Below, piece by piece: positions 1 through 9,319 of a stretch of 64,000 nt of DNA. The position numbers and the translations under genes are program-made. Source of the stretch: Sediminihabitans luteus (GTDB taxonomy: Bacteria; Actinomycetota; Actinomycetes; Actinomycetales; Cellulomonadaceae); assembly GCF_002797595.1 (NCBI RefSeq), contig NZ_PGFE01000003.1, positions 1 to 64,000 of the forward strand, in the 5' to 3' direction. Numbering within the stretch: position 1 is the stretch's first letter; the number at the start of each line of letters is the position of its first letter. Under the pieces are notes generated by a model. That model was not told the origin of the DNA. It saw only the letters and a program-made list of their open reading frames with translations, and did no database searches.

Positions 1-276
1 CCGACCGTCCGGACGCACCCGGTACCCCATCAGCTCGCCCGCGACCTCGACCGACCCCCCGGTGATCTCCTCGAGCTCGTTCACGCACCGCAACAGGGTG
101 CTCTTGCCCGACCCCGACGGACCCAGGACCACGCACACCGACCCCGCCGCCACGTCCAGATCGACACCACGCAGCACGTGCACCGACCCGAACTCCTTGT
201 GCAACCCCCGCACCCGCACCATCGGCGCGCTCAGGTCGGTCGTGCTCGTGCCGGCGCTCTCGTTCGTCCCGCTCAC
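1..276 (-). CDS. Amino-acid ABC transporter ATP-binding protein (3' end off window)
   Basis: Only the first 92 codons lie in the window; the rest is beyond base 1. After a short Ser/Thr-rich tail comes a typical nucleotide-binding domain start, with Walker A GPSGSGKST near residue 40 and then LLRCVNELEEITGG, as in GlnQ/HisP-type ATPases of polar amino-acid importers. The GTG start overlaps the permease stop (GTGA) and has GGAGGT upstream, so the two are translationally coupled. It is the third gene of a binding protein-permease-ATPase operon. Substrate cannot be told from sequence. Confidence 0.9.
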   Translation of the reverse strand, partial: MSGTNESAGTSTTDLSAPMVRVRGLHKEFGSVHVLRGVDLDVAAGSVCVVLGPSGSGKSTLLRCVNELEEITGGSVEVAGELMGYRVRPDGR

Positions 277-1271
277 GGGGTCACCTCCAGGAAGGGATCG
301 TCCTTGGTCGTGCCCGCCCCCGCGATCGCCGCCTGCCGCGACAACCGGCGGGGCCGGCGTCCGCCACCGCCGCGACCGCCAGCACCGTGTGCGCCGTCGA
401 ACCCGCGACCGTAGTAGCGCTCGATGAAGTGCTGGCCGACCATGAGCACGCTCGTGATCGCGAGGTACCAGATCGCGGCCACCACGAGCAGCGGGATCGG
501 CAGGAACGTGCGGTTGCCGATCGCGTTGGTCGCGAAGGTGAGGTCGAGCGTGAACGGCACGGCGAGCACGAGCGACGTGGTCTTGAGCATCGAGATCGTC
601 TCGTTGCCGGTCGGCGGCACGATCACGCGCATGGCCTGCGGCAGCACGATGCGGCGCAGGATCGAGCCGTCCTTCATGCCGAGCGCCTTCGCGGCCTCGG
701 CCTGGCCCGGGTCGACCGACCCGAGGCCGGCGCGCACGATCTCGGCGAGGTACGCGGCCTCGTTGAGCGCGAGGCCCAGGAGCGCCGCCCAGAACGCCGT
801 GATGACGTCGGCGGTGTCGAACGAGAAGAGCTCGGGGCCGAACGGCACCCCGACGCTCAACCGGGGGTACAGCACCGCGAGCAGGCCCCAGAACACGAGC
901 TGCGTGTACACGGGCGTGCCGCGGAAGAACCAGATGTAGGCCCACGCGGTCGAGCGCAGCACCGGGTTGTCCGACCGCCGCATCACGGCGAGCAGGACCG
1001 CGAGCACGATCGCGATCGCCATCGACCCGAACGTGAGCACGAGCGTCCAGCCGACGCCGCGCATCACGACGACGTCGCGCAGGTACAGCCAGACGACGTC
1101 CCACCGGAACTTCTCGTTGGTCACGAGGCCGTGCACGGCCATCGCGGCCAGGACGAGCAGCACGACGGCCGAGACCCAGCGCCCGGGCCTGCGCACGGGC
1201 ACGGCGTGGATGCGGTGGGGCACCGCGTCGTGCGGTGTCGACGGCGTGGCCGCCGTGCTGCTCGCCGCCAT
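273..1271 (-). CDS. Amino-acid ABC transporter permease (HisM/GlnP family)
   Basis: A 332-residue inner-membrane permease. About 45 residues of soluble N-terminus precede the first helix (WVSAVVLLVLAAMAVHGLV). The body follows the HisMQ/GlnP pattern: GVGWTLVLTFGSM, and the EAA loop NEAAYLAEIVRAGLGSVDPG followed by QAEAAKALGM and PQAMRVIVPPTGNE. The C-terminus, after the last membrane segment, is a Gly/Arg-rich tail. The ATG start overlaps the stop of the binding-protein gene (ATGA) and the stop overlaps the ATPase start. The reading frame stays open far upstream on this strand, but that part only shadows the binding-protein gene, so I start at the coupled ATG. Confidence 0.92.
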   Translation of the reverse strand: MAASSTAATPSTPHDAVPHRIHAVPVRRPGRWVSAVVLLVLAAMAVHGLVTNEKFRWDVVWLYLRDVVVMRGVGWTLVLTFGSMAIAIVLAVLLAVMRRSDNPVLRSTAWAYIWFFRGTPVYTQLVFWGLLAVLYPRLSVGVPFGPELFSFDTADVITAFWAALLGLALNEAAYLAEIVRAGLGSVDPGQAEAAKALGMKDGSILRRIVLPQAMRVIVPPTGNETISMLKTTSLVLAVPFTLDLTFATNAIGNRTFLPIPLLVVAAIWYLAITSVLMVGQHFIERYYGRGFDGAHGAGGRGGGGRRPRRLSRQAAIAGAGTTKDDPFLEVTP

Positions 1272-2185
1272 CAGGAGGCCGGGTTGATCTCGGCGGTGTC
1301 GAGCGCGCCGTCGGCGCTGCCCCACACGTCGAGGATGCTCTCGAGCGAGCCGTCGTCCATGAGCTTCTGGAGCGCGGCCTGCACGGCGGCGGCGAGGTCG
1401 GTGTCGTCCTTCGCGGTCACGATGCCCTGGGGGGCCGACGCGAACGTGTCGCCGAGCTGCTCGATCTGCCCGCCGGTCTGCTCGACCGCGTACGCGACGA
1501 TGGGCGAGTCGGCGAACATGATGTCGGCCTTGCCGCCCACCAGGTTCGTGGTCGCGTCGGCCTGGTTGTCGTAGCGCAGGATCTCGAGCGCGTCCTTGCC
1601 GTCGGCGACGCACTTCTCGCTGATGGTGTCGGCGTCCTCGTCCTCGACCGTGCCGGTCTGGACCGCGACCGTGGCGCCGCAGATGTCGTCGGCGTCGAGG
1701 CCCTTCGGGTTGCCCTCCTGCACCGAGAACGCCTCGCCCGCGGTGAAGTACGAGACCATGTTCGACTCGGCGATCCGCTCGGGCGTGATCGTGAACGACG
1801 AGATCCCGACGTCGTACTTGCTGCCGAGCGCGGGGATGATCGCCGGGAAGTCGGCCGACTGGATCTCGACCTCGAGGCCGAGGGTCTGCGCGACGGCCGT
1901 GATGACGTCGATGTCGTAGCCGACGGGCGTCGACCCGTCGGCGTCGATGAACTCCGCCGGGGCGTACTCGGTGTTCGAGCCGACCACGAGCGTGCCGGCG
2001 TCCGCGACGTCGGCGGGCAGCAGGGCCGCGGCCGCGTCGTCCTTGGTGATGCTCGACAGGTCGAACGTCGCGCTCGAGGCGGTGTCGGTCGCGGCGTCGT
2101 CGGCCGGCTGCGACGCGTCGGTGCAGGCGGTCAGGGCCAGGGACGTCGCCGCGGCGAGGGCGACGACGAGGGGAAGCTTGCGCAT
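1271..2185 (-). CDS. Amino-acid ABC transporter substrate-binding lipoprotein (family 3)
   Basis: A 304-residue extracellular solute-binding protein. The N-terminus is a lipoprotein signal peptide with lipobox LTAC at Cys21. The mature part has the SBP_bac_3 layout, including NTEYAPAEFIDADGS, VGYDIDVITAVA, and a later segment (GGKADIMFADSPIVAYAV) seen in polar amino-acid binding proteins. It would capture substrate outside the membrane and deliver it to the adjacent permease and ATPase. First gene of the operon; a TAGGAT -10 lies about 40 nt upstream. The exact amino acid is unknown. Confidence 0.93.
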   Translation of the reverse strand: MRKLPLVVALAAATSLALTACTDASQPADDAATDTASSATFDLSSITKDDAAAALLPADVADAGTLVVGSNTEYAPAEFIDADGSTPVGYDIDVITAVAQTLGLEVEIQSADFPAIIPALGSKYDVGISSFTITPERIAESNMVSYFTAGEAFSVQEGNPKGLDADDICGATVAVQTGTVEDEDADTISEKCVADGKDALEILRYDNQADATTNLVGGKADIMFADSPIVAYAVEQTGGQIEQLGDTFASAPQGIVTAKDDTDLAAAVQAALQKLMDDGSLESILDVWGSADGALDTAEINPAS

Positions 2186-2221
2186 CGGGACTCCGATTCG
2201 AGGAACGGGTGGGGCCGGTGC

Positions 2222-2253
2222 ATCCTAGGGCGGCCGTGTTACCGACGGGTAAC
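2222..2253 (-). promoter_or_regulatory. Promoter and inverted repeat upstream of amino-acid ABC operon
   Basis: On the minus strand TAGGAT (2222-2227) fits an actinobacterial -10 about 37 nt from the binding-protein start. Just upstream, where the -35 would sit, is an inverted repeat: GTTACC at 2238-2243 and GGTAAC at 2248-2253, separated by four bases. This is a plausible repressor or activator site in the 133-nt divergent gap with pncA. The regulator is unknown. Confidence 0.35.
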
Positions 2254-2318
2254 CGGTCCTGTCCGCGGACGCCGCCCGCGCCCTGCCGCCGCGGCCGCCG
2301 GGATGGCACAGTGGTGCC

Positions 2319-2927
2319 ATGGCTCTCCCCCGCCCCGACGCGCCGACCGGCCGCGCGCTCGTCGTCGTCGACGTCCAGCCCACGTTCTGCGAGGGCGGCG
2401 CCCTGCCCGTGACCGGAGGCAACGACGTCGCGCAGCGCATCGCCGAGCACGCCCGCGCGCACCGCGACGCGTACGACCTCGTCGTCACGACGCAGGACTG
2501 GCACATCGACCCGGGCCCGCACTTCGCGACGCCGCCCGACGAGCCCGACTTCGTCGACACCTGGCCCCCGCACGGCGTCGCCGGCACCGCCGAGGCCGAG
2601 CTGCACCCCGCGCTCGCCGACCTCTCCCCCGACGCGAGCGTCAAGAAGGGCGAGTTCCAGGCCGCCTACTCGGGCTTCGAGGGTGCGGACGTCGCGGGCA
2701 AGACGCTCGCGGAGATCCTCGAGTCCGCCGGGATCGGCTCGGTCGACGTGGTCGGCCTCGCCGAGTCGCACTGCGTGCGCGCGACCGCGCTCGACGCGCA
2801 CGCGCTCGGCCTCGACACCACGGTGCTCACCGACCTGACCGCGCCCGTGAGCCCCGAGCTCGGCGCCGCGGCCCGCGAGGAGCTGCGCGCCGCGGGCGTC
2901 CGGCTGCGGGCCTCGACCGCCCCGTAG
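2319..2927 (+). CDS. pncA: Nicotinamidase (isochorismatase-like hydrolase)
   Basis: A 202-residue cytosolic amidase that converts nicotinamide to nicotinate for NAD salvage. The three catalytic elements are visible: Asp in VVVDVQPTFCEGG near residue 20, Lys in VKKGEF near 109, and nucleophile Cys in LAESHCVRATALDA near 152. The metal-binding stretch TTQDWHIDPGPHF follows the PncA pattern. Length matches the family (about 190-210). It is transcribed alone, divergent from the ABC operon and convergent with rsmI (21-nt gap). Other isochorismatase-family amidases are possible, but QDWH plus the early FCEGG strongly favour PncA. Confidence 0.88.
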   Translation: MALPRPDAPTGRALVVVDVQPTFCEGGALPVTGGNDVAQRIAEHARAHRDAYDLVVTTQDWHIDPGPHFATPPDEPDFVDTWPPHGVAGTAEAELHPALADLSPDASVKKGEFQAAYSGFEGADVAGKTLAEILESAGIGSVDVVGLAESHCVRATALDAHALGLDTTVLTDLTAPVSPELGAAAREELRAAGVRLRASTAP

Positions 2928-2948
2928 CGCTCGGGGCGCGCGGGCGCG

Positions 2949-3902
2949 TCAGCGCTTGCGCGCCGCGAGCGCCGCGCCGTACAGCTCGCGCTTGGACGTA
3001 CCCGCGGCCTCGGCGACCGCGGCGACCGCGTCCTTGAGCCGTTCCCCGGCGTCGGCGCGCGCGAGCACCTCGGCGACGAGGTCGGCCTCGGAAGCCTGCT
3101 CGCGCGCGGGCGCCCCGGCGACCACGACGCAGATCTCGCCGCGCAGCTGCTCGCCCGCGGCGCGCTCGGCGAGCTCGGCGAGGGGGCCGCGCAGCACCTG
3201 CTCGTACGTCTTGGTGAGCTCGCGGCACACGGCCGCGGGACGCTCGGCGCCGAACGCGACCGCCATCGCGGCGAGCGTGTCGTCGATGCGGTGCGGCGCC
3301 TCGAAGAACACCATGGTGCGCGGCTCGCGCGCGAGGGCCTCGAACGCCCGGGAGCGCTCGCCGGGCTTGCGCGGCGGGAACCCCTCGAAGCAGAACCGGT
3401 CGGTCGGCAGGCCCGAGAGCGCGAGCGCGGTCAGGACGGCGCTCGGCCCGGGCGCCGCGGTCACGGGCAGATCGCGCTCGACGGCGCGGGTCACGACGCG
3501 GTAGCCCGGGTCCGAGACGCTCGGCATGCCCGCGTCGGTCACGATCGCGACGACGCCCCCGCCCTCGACGACGTCGAGCAGCTCGTCGGCCCGCTCGGCC
3601 TCGTTGTGCTCGTGGTAGCTCACGACGCGCCCGCCGACGGTCAGCCCGAGGCGTGCGGCCAGGGCGTGCAGCCGGCGCGTGTCCTCCGCGGCGACGACCT
3701 CGGCCTCGGCGAGCAGACGACGAAGCCGGGCCGACGCGTCGTCCGCGTTGCCGATGGGGGTGGCGGCGAGCACGAGCGCGCCGCCGGTGCGCCCGCCCGC
3801 GCCGAGCCCGCGCGCGGGCGCGTCGCCGCGAGGGACAGCGGTCGCGTCGTCGTGCGCGTCGTCGGACGTCGCGTCGGGCACGCTGCGGGGCTCGTCGGTC
3901 AT
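2949..3902 (-). CDS. rsmI: 16S rRNA (cytidine1402-2'-O)-methyltransferase
   Basis: A 317-residue SAM-dependent methyltransferase of the tetrapyrrole-methylase fold that 2'-O-methylates C1402 in the decoding centre. Signature segments: [56 protein letters not shown], and [12 protein letters not shown]. About 45 acidic, low-complexity residues precede the domain, more than in most orthologs. I chose the ATG at 3902 because the tail begins there and the upstream frame runs into the divergent pmt promoter. Divergent rsmI/pmt is the same pairing found in mycobacteria. Confidence 0.93.
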   Translation of the reverse strand: MTDEPRSVPDATSDDAHDDATAVPRGDAPARGLGAGGRTGGALVLAATPIGNADDASARLRRLLAEAEVVAAEDTRRLHALAARLGLTVGGRVVSYHEHNEAERADELLDVVEGGGVVAIVTDAGMPSVSDPGYRVVTRAVERDLPVTAAPGPSAVLTALALSGLPTDRFCFEGFPPRKPGERSRAFEALAREPRTMVFFEAPHRIDDTLAAMAVAFGAERPAAVCRELTKTYEQVLRGPLAELAERAAGEQLRGEICVVVAGAPAREQASEADLVAEVLARADAGERLKDAVAAVAEAAGTSKRELYGAALAARKR

Positions 3903-3976
3903 GGGTCCACTCTGGCACGGGACCGCGGTGCGACCGACCGCGCCGGGGCCTTGCGAGGACCCTCTACCATGACTGC

Positions 3977-5911
3977 GTGCACCCCGAAGCCGCGGACGCC
4001 GAGCCGCACGACACCACGCCGGTCCCGGCCGGTCCGCCGTCCGAGCGGGAGGCCTGGGAGCGCAGCGCGCCCACACCCCCGCCCGCGTCGGACGCCGGTC
4101 ACGACGACGCGGCCGCGCGCGACGGCGGTCCGGGGCGGGCGACGTCCGACGCGGGAGCCGGGCGCGCGACGTCCGGCACCGGGACGGACGCGCGGGAGAC
4201 CGCCGCCGAGGGCGCGGGCACCGCGGTGCTCACGGCCGACGCGAACGGTACCGACGACCGGGAGGGCCTCGACGACCAGGACGGCACCGGCACCCAGGAC
4301 GGTTCCGACCCGGACCAGGCTGCCTCGGACGCCCCCGTGCCGGCCGCGCGCGACAAGTTCCTCCTCGCGCTGCTCGGGGCGCGCACGCTCGCGCTCGGCG
4401 CGACGCGCAACGACCGCCTGTGGGGCTGGCTCGGCCCCGCGCTCGTCGCGGTCCTGGCCGGGGTGCTGCGCCTGTGGCGGCTCGGGCACCCGCACGAGCT
4501 CGTGTTCGACGAGACCTACTACGTCAAGGACGCGTGGTCGCTGCTCGGGCTCGGCTACGAGGGCACGTGGCCCGACAACCCGAACCCGGCGTTCGAGTCC
4601 GGCGAGGTCAACTCGTACCTGAGCGACCCGTCGTACGTGGTGCATCCGCAGCTCGGCAAGTGGATGATCGCGGCCGGCATGTGGCTCGGCGGTGCGGACA
4701 GCTCGTTCTTCTGGCGCCTCTCGACCGCCCTCGTGGGCATCGCCGCGGTGTTCCTCGTCGCACGGGTCGCGCGCCGGCTGTTCGCGTCGACCGCGATGGG
4801 CGTGATCGCGGGCGGCCTCATGGCGATCGACGGCGAGGCGATCGTGCACTCGCGCACGTCGCTGCTCGACAACTTCCTGATGTTCTGGGCCCTCGTGGCG
4901 TTCTGGTGCATCCTGCGCGACCGCGAGCAGTCGCGGCGCCGCCTGGCCGAGAAGTGCGGCGCGATCGTCGACGCGGGCGGCGTGATCGGCAAGTACGGTC
5001 CGCGCCTGGGCTGGCGCTGGTGGCGGTTCGCGGCCGCGGTGTCGCTCGGGTTCGCGTGCGGGATCAAGTGGTCGGGGCTGTACTTCCTCGCGGTGTTCGC
5101 GCTGCTGTCGGTCCTGTGGGACGCGAGCGCACGGCGCAAGGTCGGGGTCAAGCGCTGGTGGGAGGACACCTTCGTCGTCGACGCGATCCCCGCGGCGCTC
5201 GTGATGCTGCCGACCGCGCTCGTCGCGTACGTCGCGTCCTGGTTCTCGTGGTTCCGCGCCGACAACTCGTACATGCGCAACTGGGCGGTCGAGAACCCCG
5301 GGCAGGGCCCGCAGTGGCTGCCCGAGGCGCTGCGCTCGTTCTGGGAGTACCACGTGTCGATGTGGAACTTCCACACCGGCCTCGTCTCCGACCACCCGTA
5401 CAAGTCCGAGGCGTACACCTGGATCGTCCAGTGGCGCCCGACGTCCTTCTACTACCAGTCGTACGACGGCGGGACGGGTACCTGCGGGCAGGACCGCTGC
5501 GTCGAGGCGATCACGTCGCTCGGCAACCCGCTGCTGTGGTGGCTCGGTGCGCTCGCGCTCGTCGCGACGATCGCGCTGCTCGTCCGGTTCAAGGACTGGC
5601 GTGCGACCGCGGTGCTCTCGGGCTTCGTCGCCGGGTGGGTGCCGTGGCTCGTCGTGACCGACCGGACGATCTTCACGTTCTACTCGATCGCGTTCACGCC
5701 CTGGGTCGTGCTCGCCGTCGTGTACGTCATGGCCGTCGCGGTCGAACGCACCGAGGGGCGCGTCGTGGCCCGGGCCTGGACGCGCACGGCGATCGCGGTC
5801 GTGCTCGCGCTCATCGTCGCGGTGAGCGTGTACTTCTTCCCGATCTGGACGGGCATGCAGGTGCCGTACGACTTCTGGCACCAGCACATGTGGCTGCAGA
5901 GCTGGATCTGA
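3977..5911 (+). CDS. pmt: Dolichyl-phosphate-mannose--protein O-mannosyltransferase (GT39)
   Basis: A 644-residue polytopic membrane enzyme that moves mannose from polyprenyl-phosphate-mannose to Ser/Thr of secreted proteins. The first ~110 residues are an acidic, Thr/Ala/Gly-rich cytoplasmic tail. The first helix follows ([19 protein letters not shown]), then the GT39 motif [12 protein letters not shown] with the catalytic Asp-Glu. The C-terminal PMT_4TMC block begins near [16 protein letters not shown]. The start is GTG at 3977; the nearby ATG at 3969 is out of frame. TACCAT ends six bases before the GTG, so the mRNA is probably leaderless. M. tuberculosis Rv1002c is the likely ortholog. 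Confidence 0.92.
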   Translation: MHPEAADAEPHDTTPVPAGPPSEREAWERSAPTPPPASDAGHDDAAARDGGPGRATSDAGAGRATSGTGTDARETAAEGAGTAVLTADANGTDDREGLDDQDGTGTQDGSDPDQAASDAPVPAARDKFLLALLGARTLALGATRNDRLWGWLGPALVAVLAGVLRLWRLGHPHELVFDETYYVKDAWSLLGLGYEGTWPDNPNPAFESGEVNSYLSDPSYVVHPQLGKWMIAAGMWLGGADSSFFWRLSTALVGIAAVFLVARVARRLFASTAMGVIAGGLMAIDGEAIVHSRTSLLDNFLMFWALVAFWCILRDREQSRRRLAEKCGAIVDAGGVIGKYGPRLGWRWWRFAAAVSLGFACGIKWSGLYFLAVFALLSVLWDASARRKVGVKRWWEDTFVVDAIPAALVMLPTALVAYVASWFSWFRADNSYMRNWAVENPGQGPQWLPEALRSFWEYHVSMWNFHTGLVSDHPYKSEAYTWIVQWRPTSFYYQSYDGGTGTCGQDRCVEAITSLGNPLLWWLGALALVATIALLVRFKDWRATAVLSGFVAGWVPWLVVTDRTIFTFYSIAFTPWVVLAVVYVMAVAVERTEGRVVARAWTRTAIAVVLALIVAVSVYFFPIWTGMQVPYDFWHQHMWLQSWI

Positions 5912-5922
5912 CCCCCGCACGC

Positions 5923-5966
5923 ACGACGGCCCCGGGGCGCCCTCACGGGCGGCCCGGGGCCGTCGT
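5923..5966. terminator. Bidirectional hairpin terminator between pmt and GH20 gene
   Basis: Perfect 14-bp arms (5923-5936 and 5953-5966) enclose a second 5-bp stem (5938-5942 with 5947-5951) and a four-base loop. It lies 12 nt past the pmt stop and about 80 nt past the convergent hexosaminidase stop. No T-run follows on either side, which is common in high-GC actinobacteria. Confidence 0.7.
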
Positions 5967-6038
5967 CGTCCCGGCTGTCGTCGTCCGGGCTACCGTCGTC
6001 CGGACCGGCGTCGCCCGGACCGACGTCGCCCGGACCGA
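5964..6038. repeat. 15-bp tandem repeat, five copies
   Basis: Five consecutive 15-base units begin at 5964, 5979, 5994, 6009 and 6024. The last two are identical (CGTCGCCCGGACCGA) and the earlier ones differ at a few positions. The array starts in the right arm of the terminator and stops 10 nt before the stop codon of the hexosaminidase gene. It lies outside any gene I can support. Confidence 0.75.
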
Positions 6039-6048
6039 CGTCAGCGGG

Positions 6049-7530
6049 TCAGGACCACACGACCTGCGGCGACGCGTGGAACGCCCGTCCTTCGCGTCGC
6101 CACGACGCGGCCTCGACGGCCACGCGCGCACGGAAGGACGCCCAGTCCTTGCGCGCCGGGTCGGTCCACGCAACCTCCGCGACGGCGGGCAGGCGCGGCA
6201 GCAGCATCTCGAAGACCTCGTCGAGCGTGCTGAGCGTCTCGGTCCAGATCGCGGCCTCGACACCCTCGATCGCCTCGGCGGGCATGCCCGCGATCACGGT
6301 CTCCGGGTCCCAGTCGTAGGCGTCGTGGACCTCGACGAGCCCGGCCCAGTCCTGACCGAGCGCGTAGTCGGCCGTGTACTTCATGTCGAGGTAGGCGCGG
6401 TTGCCGGGCGACATGATGAACCGTGCGCCCTCCTCGGTCGCGGCCCGCAGGAACGGCGCGTGGTCCTTCTTGTTCGTGTCCCAGAACTGGATGAGCGTCC
6501 CGGGGCGGACGTCGGCGTGCGCGGCCTCCTGCCACGCGACGACCTTCTTGCCCGCGTCGAGCACGACCCTCTCGCACAGCTCGACGAACTTCGCGAACTC
6601 CGCGGGGTCCATCGTGAACACCTCGTCACCGCCGATGTGCACGTGCTCGCCGCGCGTGATCGCGGCGATGTCCGAGAACACGTCGCGCAGGAACGGCTCG
6701 GTCGCGGGCAGGTCGTAGGTGAGCTTGGAGAAGCCGACCTCCATGCCGCGGTACTCGTCGGTGGGCTTGCCGTCCGGGTTCAGGTCGCCGTACACGTGCG
6801 TCGCGGCGTTGATGTGCCCGGGCACGTCGATCTCAGGCACGATCGCGACGAAGCGCTCGGCCGCGTAGTCCTGCAGCTGGTCGAACTCGAGCACGCTCAG
6901 GTACCCGCCGGGGCCGTCGCCGATCTCCCAGGTCGAGCCCTCCTTGGCGAGCTCGGGCCGCGACGGCGACTCGATGCGCCAGCCCTGGTCGTCGGTCAGG
7001 TGCAGGTGCAGCACGTTGAGCTTGTAGTCGACGAGCAGGTCGACGACGCGCTCGAGCTGCTCGACCCGGAAGAAGTGCCGGGACAGGTCGAACGACAGCC
7101 CGCGCCACCCGTAGCGGGGTGCGTCGTGCACGACGACGGCCGGGACCACGGCACGTCCGGCCGCGTCGGTCGTCACGAGCTGGCGCAGGGTCGAGACGCC
7201 GAGCTGGAGGCCGGCCGGCTCGGCGGCGCTCACGACGACCTCCTCGCCGGTCACGACGAGCGAGTAGCGCTCGGGGTGGGTCGAGCCCTCCGGGCCGGCG
7301 GCCGGGTCGAGCACGAGCACGACCGTGGGGGCCGCGAGGTCGCGCTCCCCGGGCGTGACGTGCGCGAGCGGGCCGGTCTCGGCCGCGCGGCCCAGGCGCT
7401 GCGCGGCGAGACGGCCGACCGAGCGCTCGGCGTCGGTGTCGGCCGTGAGCACGAGCGCCGAGCCCAGCGGGAAGACCGCGGCATGCTCGTCGTGGGTGAC
7501 CTGCAGTGGCTGGGGGATGATCGACAGCAA
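6049..7530 (-). CDS. Beta-N-acetylhexosaminidase, GH20
   Basis: A 493-residue glycoside hydrolase. Residues ~10-120 form the GH20b alpha/beta domain; the rest is the TIM barrel opening with GWRGLSFDLSRHFF. The catalytic Asp-Glu pair is in HVHIGGDEVF, and barrel strands VLHLHLTDDQGWRIE and AIVPEIDVPGH match the family. It removes terminal GlcNAc/GalNAc from chitooligosaccharides or glycans by substrate-assisted catalysis. No signal peptide is visible, so it probably acts inside the cell on imported sugars. The start is TTG at 7530, chosen because GAGGA sits seven bases upstream and the conserved domain begins at once. Confidence 0.9.
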   Translation of the reverse strand: MLSIIPQPLQVTHDEHAAVFPLGSALVLTADTDAERSVGRLAAQRLGRAAETGPLAHVTPGERDLAAPTVVLVLDPAAGPEGSTHPERYSLVVTGEEVVVSAAEPAGLQLGVSTLRQLVTTDAAGRAVVPAVVVHDAPRYGWRGLSFDLSRHFFRVEQLERVVDLLVDYKLNVLHLHLTDDQGWRIESPSRPELAKEGSTWEIGDGPGGYLSVLEFDQLQDYAAERFVAIVPEIDVPGHINAATHVYGDLNPDGKPTDEYRGMEVGFSKLTYDLPATEPFLRDVFSDIAAITRGEHVHIGGDEVFTMDPAEFAKFVELCERVVLDAGKKVVAWQEAAHADVRPGTLIQFWDTNKKDHAPFLRAATEEGARFIMSPGNRAYLDMKYTADYALGQDWAGLVEVHDAYDWDPETVIAGMPAEAIEGVEAAIWTETLSTLDEVFEMLLPRLPAVAEVAWTDPARKDWASFRARVAVEAASWRREGRAFHASPQVVWS

Positions 7531-7591
7531 CGGGTTTCCTCGTCGTCGTGGAGCGGTTCGTCCGGTGGTGCTGCCTGGGCGATTGCCCCAT

Positions 7592-7603
7592 CGAATCGAT
7601 TCG
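7592..7603. promoter_or_regulatory. 12-bp palindrome upstream of GH20 gene
   Basis: CGAATCGATTCG is a perfect palindrome 62 nt upstream of the TTG start, in the only AT-richer part of the gap. Position and symmetry suit a dimeric repressor such as a sugar-responsive LacI or GntR protein, but no regulator gene is adjacent. Confidence 0.35.
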
Positions 7604-7654
7604 GTCGATCGGCAGGACGCCAGCCTAACCATGCGGGACGAGCCGGGACAACCC

Positions 7655-7672
7655 CCGGCGGCGAACCGCCGG
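7655..7672 (-). terminator. Short hairpin after lipoprotein gene
   Basis: CCGGCGG-CGAA-CCGCCGG forms a 7-bp stem with a tetraloop, 88 nt past the stop of the lipoprotein gene. No T-run follows. It may end that transcript before the GH20 promoter. Confidence 0.4.
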
Positions 7673-7759
7673 CGCGCTCCCGGGCCTCGGGGTGTCGGGG
7701 CACCCGTGCGGCCCGGGCGGCCCGCGCCACCTCCGTGGCCAGGGCCGCCCGCGCGGTTC

Positions 7760-9319
7760 TCAGCGGTAGACGACGTAGGCCGGCGTCCCGTCGTCCGCGG
7801 CCGCCGGCAGACCCCACGAGGGCAGCGTGAGGCGGACGCCCGCCATGACGTCGTCCGCGGCCGTGGACCACGCCGGGGCGTCGACGTCACCCGGGAGCGA
7901 GACGACCACGCCGAGCGGGTCGCGCTGCAGGTCGAGCGCGCCCGGGTCGTCGACCGACGGGGTCGCGTCGTCGCGCAGCACCACGAGCTTCTGCGGCAGC
8001 GCGCCGTCGACCACGACGTCGGCCAGGTAGGCGAGCGCCTCGTCGACCTCGGCCGCGGGCACCCGGCCGGCGACGAGACCACCGGGAGCGCCGTCCGGAT
8101 AGCGCCACTCGAGGTCGAGCGCGACGCCGACCCCCGGCAGGTCGAGCAGGTCGCGGTACTCCGCGAGCTGCTCGACGAACGTGCTGCCCCCGGGCTGGAA
8201 GTCCAGCACGACCGACTGCCCGGCGGCGAGACCCGCCTCGACGAGCGGGCGGAGCTCGTCGGCGGGCGTCTCGTTCGAGAAGTCGCCGTCCTCCCCCGCC
8301 GCGGGCGCCGCGACCGTCGCGGCGATCTCGAGCGTCGGCACGGCGTCAGGGTCGACCGCGCCCGCGACCTCGGCCGCGCGCGTGACCGTCGCGTCGACGT
8401 CCTGCCGGCCGAGCGCGCCGAGGCTCGGACTCACCGGGGACCCGGCGAGCCCCACGTACCGCGACCCCGTCACGAGCTGGCCGCCACCGGGGAGCTCGAC
8501 ACCCGTCGAAGCCGCCCGGAACCGCGCGGCGAGCTGCGAGGACGAGCCGAACGTCGTCCCGATCCCGATCGCCGAGAGCGCCTGCGCGTTCGCGAGCGCG
8601 TCGACGCTCGCGTGCGACGCGCGCGGGTCGCCACCCGGCACCTCGATGACCACGGCCCCGGCCGCGCGCGCCGTCGCGACCGCGAGCGTGACGTCCTCGT
8701 CCGCGTCCGGGTCGACCAGCGCCACCGCCTCGGTCGCCTGCTGCGGCTTGCCGCGCTCCGGGAGCTGCGCGATCGCGCCCGCGATCTCGGTGTCGCCCGT
8801 GGGCGTGCCCGCCGCCCACGAGGACTTGAGCCGCACGGCGGTCGCGGCGGGGGCGATCGAGCGCAGCGTCGCGTCCTCGACGTCACCCACGACCAGTACT
8901 CCCGTCGCCCCGAGCCGCTCGAGCTCGATGCGCAGCCCGTCGTCCGAGATCACGCCGCCGACCGCGAGCACCGGGCCGTCGACCTCGTCGGCGGCCTCGG
9001 CCGCCGCGGCCTCGGCCTCGGGGTCGCCGTCCTCGACCAGGACGACGGCCGGGGCGGCGGCGAAGATCGTCTGGCTCGCGATGAGCGCGAGCTCGGCAGG
9101 GACGTCCGAGGCGACCGTGATGCCCGTGGGGAGGTTCGCGACGACCGCGCCCGGCAGGCCCGGGTCCTTGCGCCAGTCCCCGACGTCGCCCACGTCGTCG
9201 GTCGCGCAGCCGGCGAGCAGCGAGGCGACCGCGACCAGCGCGGACACCGCCGCGACGGCACGGCGACCAGGTCGCACGAAACGGGCGTTCGGGGCATCTA
9301 GCGGGCTCACGGAAGCCAA
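7760..9319 (-). CDS. Large cell-envelope lipoprotein, function unknown
   Basis: About 519 residues. An Arg-rich start and a hydrophobic stretch lead to lipobox LLAGC (Cys about 42), so the protein should be a membrane-anchored lipoprotein. Residues ~60-170 alternate strand and helix as in the CW_binding_2 (cell-wall-binding repeat) fold: IASQTIFAAAPAVVLVEDG, then LERLGATGVLVVGDVED. The C-terminal ~200 residues contain barrel-like strands such as SVVLDFQPGGSTFVEQLAEY and VGVALDLEWRY, but no recognisable catalytic motif. Starts at TTG 9319 (GGAGGT seven bases upstream) or GTG 9310 both fit. I do not recognise the family with certainty. Confidence 0.75.
   Translation of the reverse strand: MASVSPLDAPNARFVRPGRRAVAAVSALVAVASLLAGCATDDVGDVGDWRKDPGLPGAVVANLPTGITVASDVPAELALIASQTIFAAAPAVVLVEDGDPEAEAAAAEAADEVDGPVLAVGGVISDDGLRIELERLGATGVLVVGDVEDATLRSIAPAATAVRLKSSWAAGTPTGDTEIAGAIAQLPERGKPQQATEAVALVDPDADEDVTLAVATARAAGAVVIEVPGGDPRASHASVDALANAQALSAIGIGTTFGSSSQLAARFRAASTGVELPGGGQLVTGSRYVGLAGSPVSPSLGALGRQDVDATVTRAAEVAGAVDPDAVPTLEIAATVAAPAAGEDGDFSNETPADELRPLVEAGLAAGQSVVLDFQPGGSTFVEQLAEYRDLLDLPGVGVALDLEWRYPDGAPGGLVAGRVPAAEVDEALAYLADVVVDGALPQKLVVLRDDATPSVDDPGALDLQRDPLGVVVSLPGDVDAPAWSTAADDVMAGVRLTLPSWGLPAAADDGTPAYVVYR

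Noticed and set aside
1235-3037. Long plus-strand frames opposite the ABC transporter genes
   Set aside because: Such frames arise from high-GC codon bias; they have no ribosome sites and show no protein family features.
3969-4622. ATG at 3969 as the start of a plus-strand gene
   Set aside because: It opens a frame different from the mannosyltransferase and gives Arg/Thr/Pro-rich low-complexity protein; the GTG at 3977 is in the correct frame.
5943-6263. Minus-strand frame with a TSVRA-like pentapeptide repeat
   Set aside because: It overlaps the hexosaminidase gene in another frame, and the repeat only reflects the 15-bp DNA unit.
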